Assembly (NCBI GenBank): GCA_903868655.1
Contig: CAIPWG010000163.1
Location: 1-9,841, forward strand
Length of the DNA stretch: 9,841 nt
Source: an uncultured Sphingomonadales bacterium
GTDB lineage: Bacteria; Pseudomonadota; Alphaproteobacteria; Sphingomonadales; Sphingomonadaceae
Direction: 5' to 3'
In this document: one piece after another, positions 7,081 to 9,841 of the stretch
How positions within the stretch are numbered: position 1 is the first letter of the stretch
How the letters are laid out: each line of letters opens with the position of its first letter
Made by a program: the position numbers and the translations under genes
Notes under the pieces: generated by a model
What the model was told of the DNA's origin: nothing
Seen by the model: only the letters and a program-made list of their open reading frames with translations
Databases searched by the model: none

Positions 7081-7164
7081 GACGCTACCCTATTCGCAAC
7101 AGGGCCTCGCCCGGTTACAGCCACGCCCGAAGACGCGAACTTTCTACGAAGGGATATGCGACAA

Positions 7165-7184
7165 CCCAGATGAAGCCCAGATGA
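7165..7184. repeat. Short direct repeat CCCAGATGA x2
   Basis: The 9-mer CCCAGATGA occurs at 7165-7173 and again at 7176-7184, two bases apart, giving an 11-bp period close to one helical turn. It lies about 130 bp upstream of msrB and 56 bp beyond the tRNA 3' end. It could be a regulator site or simple slippage. Confidence 0.45.
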
Positions 7185-7239
7185 CCGAGCGTGCACTGTG
7201 CCACGTGTGATAGGCTCAAAAGCCTCAATCATTGAAAAG

Positions 7240-7323
7240 TGGTGCCCCTGGCCCGACTCGAACGGGCACGGATCTCTCCATCCGATTTTGAGTCGGACGC
7301 GTCTACCATTCCACCACAGGGGC
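7240..7323 (-). tRNA. tRNA-Leu (anticodon CAA)
   Basis: The 84-nt sequence folds fully. The acceptor GCCCCTG pairs with CAGGGGC, with discriminator A and an encoded CCA (complement of 7240-7242). The D-arm is GTG/CGC with GG in the loop. The anticodon stem TCCGA/TCGGA carries loop CTCAAAA, so the anticodon is CAA (complement of 7288-7290), reading UUG. A 13-base variable arm is present as expected for class II tRNA-Leu, and the T-arm is GCCCG/CGGGC with loop TTCGAGT. It lies 35 bp after suhB on the same strand, with a palindrome between. There is little room for its own promoter, so co-transcription with efp-suhB is possible. Confidence 0.95.
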
Positions 7324-7327
7324 ACAC

Positions 7328-7349
7328 CAAGACCCGCTAGCGGGTCTTG
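7328..7349 (-). terminator. Perfect 22-bp palindrome between suhB and tRNA-Leu
   Basis: Arms 7328-7338 and 7339-7349 are exact reverse complements. As RNA they give a 9-bp stem around a CTAG tetraloop, starting 9 bases after the suhB stop. No T-run follows (GGTGTG then the tRNA), so it is a poor classical terminator. It may instead protect the suhB mRNA end or mark a processing site just 4 bases before the tRNA 5' end. Confidence 0.5.
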
Positions 7350-7358
7350 AGCTTTCGA

Positions 7359-8183
7359 TCAACCGGCCTTCAACGCCGATCCGACCAATTTCAACAATTT
7401 TGCATGCAAAGCGTCATTTCCAGCAAGCACTGACTCGGCACAGATCGATGGCGAACGGCTGCGAAAGTCCGAAACAAAGCCACCGGCTTCGCGAACCAGC
7501 AGGCAACCGGCGGCCGAATCCCAGATTGCGAGATCGGTTTCCCAAAAACCATCAAACCGGCCTGCGGCAACCCAAGCCAGATCGAGAGCAGCCGCGCCGT
7601 TGCGACGGATGCCCGCAACGCGTGGGCCCAGTTCGCGATAAATTCGCATCCATTGCGCGGCATCGCCGCGGTTGGAAAACGGAATGCCTGTGCCGATCAG
7701 CGCTTCATCGAGATCGCGCCGTGCCGATACGCGCAAACGTCGGTCCTGCAACCACGCACCGCGAGACTTTTCGGCCCAGAAACTTTCATCGGTGATCGGC
7801 TGATAGACCAATCCCGCAATCACATCGCCCCAGCCCGAGCCATCATAGGCCGGTTCCTGCACTGCGATCGAAATCGCAAAATGCGGGATGCCGTGAAGAA
7901 AGTTGGTCGTGCCATCCAACGGATCGACGATCCAACGCGGCTTGGTGGGGTCGCCCTCGATCGTACCACCTTCTTCCATGACGAAGCCCCAGTCGGGCCG
8001 TGCCTGAAGCAGGTCGTCATAAATCGAGCGTTCGGCGTTACGATCGGCTTTGCTGACGAAATCCGATGGGCCTTTGCGACTGACCTGAAGATGTTCGACT
8101 TCGCCAAAATCGCGGCGCAGACGCGTGCCGGCCTTGCGGGCGGCGCGCTCCATGACACGAATCAGGCCGGAAATGGCTGCCAT
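7359..8183 (-). CDS. suhB: Inositol monophosphatase family protein (SuhB-like)
   Basis: A 274-aa Mg2+-dependent, Li+-sensitive-type phosphatase of the inositol monophosphatase family. Visible landmarks are GPSDFVSKAD (39-47), the metal ligands in MEEGG (Glu70/Glu71), WIVDPLDGTTNFLHG (84-98, with Asp87 and Asp90) and WDSAAG (221-226, with Asp222). The length is typical. The physiological substrate in such bacteria is not certain; E. coli SuhB also acts in rRNA antitermination with NusA, and no such role can be read here. The start at 8183 lies 4 bp after the efp stop, with GGTGGGC at the efp end as ribosome site; the open frame upstream to 8249 lies inside efp and was discarded. It is probably co-transcribed with efp. 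Confidence 0.9.
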   Translation of the reverse strand: MAAISGLIRVMERAARKAGTRLRRDFGEVEHLQVSRKGPSDFVSKADRNAERSIYDDLLQARPDWGFVMEEGGTIEGDPTKPRWIVDPLDGTTNFLHGIPHFAISIAVQEPAYDGSGWGDVIAGLVYQPITDESFWAEKSRGAWLQDRRLRVSARRDLDEALIGTGIPFSNRGDAAQWMRIYRELGPRVAGIRRNGAAALDLAWVAAGRFDGFWETDLAIWDSAAGCLLVREAGGFVSDFRSRSPSICAESVLAGNDALHAKLLKLVGSALKAG

Positions 8184-8187
8184 CAGA

Positions 8188-8751
8188 TCAGCCCACCTTG
8201 CCGACGTAAGTGCGTTCGTAAACGTCGACGACAATCCGCGTGCCAGCACCGATATGCGGCGGCACCATAACGCGCACGCCGTTGTCGAGAATCGCCGGTT
8301 TGTAGCTGGACGAGGCGGTCTGGCCTTTCACAACGGCGTCAGCTTCAACAATGGTTGCCTCGACCTGATCGGGCAATTCGACGGAGATCGGGCGTTCGTC
8401 ATACATTTCCAGCATCACGGTCATGCCGTCCTGCAAAAAGGCCGCTGCATCGCCGAGCAAGTCGGAAGGCAACGTGATCTGATCGTAGGTTTCGACATCC
8501 ATGAACACCAGGCTTTCACCCTCGGCATAGAGGAACTGAAAATCCTTGGTATCGAGCCGAACACGCTCAACGCGGTCTTCCGAACGGAACCGTACGTTGG
8601 TCTTGCGCCCGTCGATCAGGTTTTTCATTTCAACCTGCATGAACGCCCCGCCCTTGCCGGGCTGGGTGTGCTGGGTCTTGGCAACTTTCCAGATGCCCTT
8701 TTCGTATTCCAGGATATTGCCCGGACGGATGTCCACGCCGCTGATCTTCAT
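8188..8751 (-). CDS. efp: Translation elongation factor P
   Basis: EF-P binds ribosomes stalled at consecutive prolines and promotes peptide-bond formation. The 187-aa product has the normal length and three-domain pattern: an N-terminal KOW-like domain beginning [19 protein letters not shown], a loop TQPGKGGAF with Lys33 at the tip where modified EF-Ps carry their lysine modification, a middle OB domain with [29 protein letters not shown] core, and a C-terminal OB domain with the family stretches [11 protein letters not shown] and [13 protein letters not shown], ending YVGKVG. No modification enzyme (EpmA/EpmB/EarP) is in the window. The frame is open far upstream of 8751, but that part runs antisense through the neighbour gene and is not EF-P. 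It is first gene of efp-suhB. Confidence 0.96.
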   Translation of the reverse strand: MKISGVDIRPGNILEYEKGIWKVAKTQHTQPGKGGAFMQVEMKNLIDGRKTNVRFRSEDRVERVRLDTKDFQFLYAEGESLVFMDVETYDQITLPSDLLGDAAAFLQDGMTVMLEMYDERPISVELPDQVEATIVEADAVVKGQTASSSYKPAILDNGVRVMVPPHIGAGTRIVVDVYERTYVGKVG

Positions 8752-8847
8752 GATGGAAAGAGCCTTGCCTGACAGGATGCGATGGCGGCCCTTAGCCGCT
8801 GGCAGCGATTGCTTCAAGTCACCGGCGTGTGGTACCGCGCCAATGTG
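8752..8847. promoter_or_regulatory. Divergent intergenic region between efp and the secreted-protein gene
   Basis: These 96 bp must carry the promoter of efp (- strand) and possibly of the + strand gene. On the - strand TTGAAG lies 17 bp before TAAGGG, a weak -35/-10 candidate. GCGGC (8785-8789) pairs with GCCGC (8795-8799), a small hairpin in the efp leader. No clear promoter is seen for the + strand gene. Confidence 0.3.
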
Positions 8848-9267
8848 ATGCATTGCTCTCCATTTATTGTCGCCCTGCGCCGCTTTGGCCCGTTTTTGGC
8901 TGTTGGTTTTGCGCTGTTTTCTGATCCGGCAGAGGCTGCGCCGGGTGGACTGTTGCGGGTCCTGCTCAAGGGCTATTGGATCTGCGAGTCCGAAGGTGAC
9001 GCAACTGCCCCGCCCGCGCGCCAGTTGCAGGACAGTTTCCGCGTTGTCGCCGATTCGAGCTATCGTACGTCGACAGGCGAGACCGGGACTTACGTGTTGC
9101 TGGGCAACGATCTGACCATGACCGGGGGAGCGTTTCGCGGACGGCGTTATGTGCTGGTCGGACAGGGCATCCTGCATCCTGTCGACGAGACTGGCATGCG
9201 CGAGCCTGGGCGCTGTGTGCGGCAAAGCAACGCCAGCACCGGAGAAGGCGCCGATAACGGCAACTAG
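8848..9267 (+). CDS. Small secreted protein of unknown function
   Basis: I do not recognise a named family. The 139-aa product has a signal peptide ([23 protein letters not shown], cleavage likely after DPAEA near residue 30). The mature part of about 110 residues starts [12 protein letters not shown] and contains alternating patterns typical of small beta-barrels ([33 protein letters not shown]), ending with a polar Ser/Thr/Gly/Asn tail. Its only two mature cysteines, Cys46 and Cys123, flank the domain and may form a disulfide in the periplasm. ATG 8848 is chosen because the signal peptide starts there; a preceding in-frame GTG and an upstream ATG at 8782 are alternatives, and no good ribosome site is visible. 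It is divergent from efp and ends one base from the convergent thiE stop. Being flanked by housekeeping genes argues for a conserved lineage gene, not an acquired one. Confidence 0.72.
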   Translation: MHCSPFIVALRRFGPFLAVGFALFSDPAEAAPGGLLRVLLKGYWICESEGDATAPPARQLQDSFRVVADSSYRTSTGETGTYVLLGNDLTMTGGAFRGRRYVLVGQGILHPVDETGMREPGRCVRQSNASTGEGADNGN

Positions 9268-9268
9268 A

Positions 9269-9841
9269 TCAAGCGCCACCCGCCCTGCGCAAATCGGTTC
9301 CGCAGGCAATCGCGCTCGCAAATTCGGAAACCGCTTTGGCTTCGTCACCGCTCCACACAGCATGGCTGGCAGCCAGAAAATCAGCCCCTGCCGCAACCAG
9401 CGGAACACAGTTTGCCGGTGTAATCCCGCCGATGGCAACAACGGGCAATTCGAACAAGTTTGACCACCAGCGCAACAGATCAAGATCTGCGACATGGCTG
9501 GTTTCTTTGGTCATCGACGGGAAGAACGCGCCAAACGAAACATAGTCCGCTCCGGCTTCGCCGGCTTCCATCGCCAGATGACGACTATCCATGCAAGCGA
9601 CGCCGATTTGCGCATCGCGCCCCAGGCGTGCTCGCGCATCGGCGACATCGCCATCATTCTGGCCCATATGGACGCCATCCGCACCAAGCCGTTTGGCCAG
9701 GCTAATCGAGTCGTTGACGATAAACGCCACGTCGCGCGCTGCGCAAATATCGCGCAACGGCTCGGCCAGACGCACTGAAGCGTGTTCATCGATACCTTTT
9801 ACGCGAAACTGAAAGGCCGCAACCGGTCCGGCTTCGATCGC
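9269..9841 (-). CDS. thiE: Thiamine phosphate synthase (5' end cut off)
   Basis: ThiE joins HMP pyrophosphate and thiazole phosphate to thiamine monophosphate in the cytoplasm. The frame stays open to the right edge, giving 190 residues that begin [16 protein letters not shown], so the GTG at 9775 is not the start; roughly 20-30 residues are missing. Family landmarks in order are QFRVKG (11-16, in place of the common QLR-K), IVND (41-44), [19 protein letters not shown] (52-70, the GVH-GQ-D motif), [26 protein letters not shown] (99-112, a variant of the usual GFGPVFPT-TK), VVAIGGIT and [16 protein letters not shown]. These support a TIM-barrel thiamine phosphate synthase. Any TPP riboswitch would lie upstream, outside the window. 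Confidence 0.9.
   Translation of the reverse strand, partial: AIEAGPVAAFQFRVKGIDEHASVRLAEPLRDICAARDVAFIVNDSISLAKRLGADGVHMGQNDGDVADARARLGRDAQIGVACMDSRHLAMEAGEAGADYVSFGAFFPSMTKETSHVADLDLLRWWSNLFELPVVAIGGITPANCVPLVAAGADFLAASHAVWSGDEAKAVSEFASAIACGTDLRRAGGA

Larger units (their letters stand above)
7037..7239. other. Non-coding stretch between msrB and tRNA-Leu
   Basis: About 200 bp without a credible gene on either strand. It must hold the leader and promoter of msrB (- strand) and the 3' flank of the tRNA. I see no convincing -35/-10 pair. It contains a 6-bp hairpin at 7065-7080, a 9-bp direct repeat at 7165-7184, and a weak 5-bp hairpin (7212-7225) just 3' of the tRNA without a T-run. Confidence 0.6.

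Noticed and set aside
7212..7225. Hairpin just 3' of tRNA-Leu as an intrinsic terminator
   Set aside because: The stem has only 5 bp and no T-run follows on the - strand.
8752..9495. Long N-terminal extension of EF-P (open frame from 9495)
   Set aside because: EF-P begins [11 protein letters not shown] at 8751 at normal family length; the extension is antisense to the secreted-protein gene and thiE and has no EF-P features.
9269..9775. Complete thiE starting at the GTG at 9775
   Set aside because: The frame continues to the window edge with ThiE-like sequence (QFRVKG), so the gene is cut, not started there.

Overview
The window looks like a piece of a Gram-negative alphaproteobacterial chromosome, most likely a sphingomonad. 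This rests on a moderately GC-rich base composition, a TonB-dependent receptor of the kind that is abundant in Sphingomonadales, and SuhB, EF-P and ThiE proteins that read like sphingomonad versions. The assignment is recognition from memory, not a database match. There are nine protein genes (two cut by the window edges) and one tRNA. I see no insertion sequence, phage gene or CRISPR array.

Left part, + strand (1-5907): the 3' part of a TonB-dependent outer-membrane receptor ends in a good intrinsic terminator. The T-rich tail of that terminator doubles as the -35 of a promoter for a three-gene operon with overlapping stop/start codons. The operon encodes a FAD-dependent amine oxidase of the TIGR03364 type, phosphonoacetaldehyde hydrolase (PhnX, with its Schiff-base lysine), and a 12-helix MFS-like permease of the DUF5690 type. 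Together they suggest a compact phosphonate pathway. The permease would import an aminophosphonate, the flavoenzyme would oxidise it to phosphonoacetaldehyde, and PhnX would split that to acetaldehyde and phosphate. There is no PhnW transaminase and no PhnCDE transporter in the window. The permease carries arginines placed like the phosphate-binding arginines of GlpT/UhpT, which fits a phosphonate substrate. This operon is the most interesting part of the window.

Middle, - strand (5901-7323): msrB and msrA form a translationally coupled pair (ATGA overlap) of exported methionine sulfoxide reductases. Both lack the usual resolving cysteine. The msrA end overlaps the end of the permease gene by 7 bp on opposite strands. 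Upstream lie about 200 bp of non-coding DNA with a small hairpin and a short direct repeat, then tRNA-Leu(CAA) with an encoded CCA.

Right part (7328-9841): a perfect 22-bp palindrome sits between the tRNA and suhB. efp and suhB form a - strand operon. Divergent from efp is a small gene for a secreted protein of unknown function, which converges with the 3' part of thiE at a 1-bp gap; thiE runs off the right edge. These are ordinary housekeeping genes.
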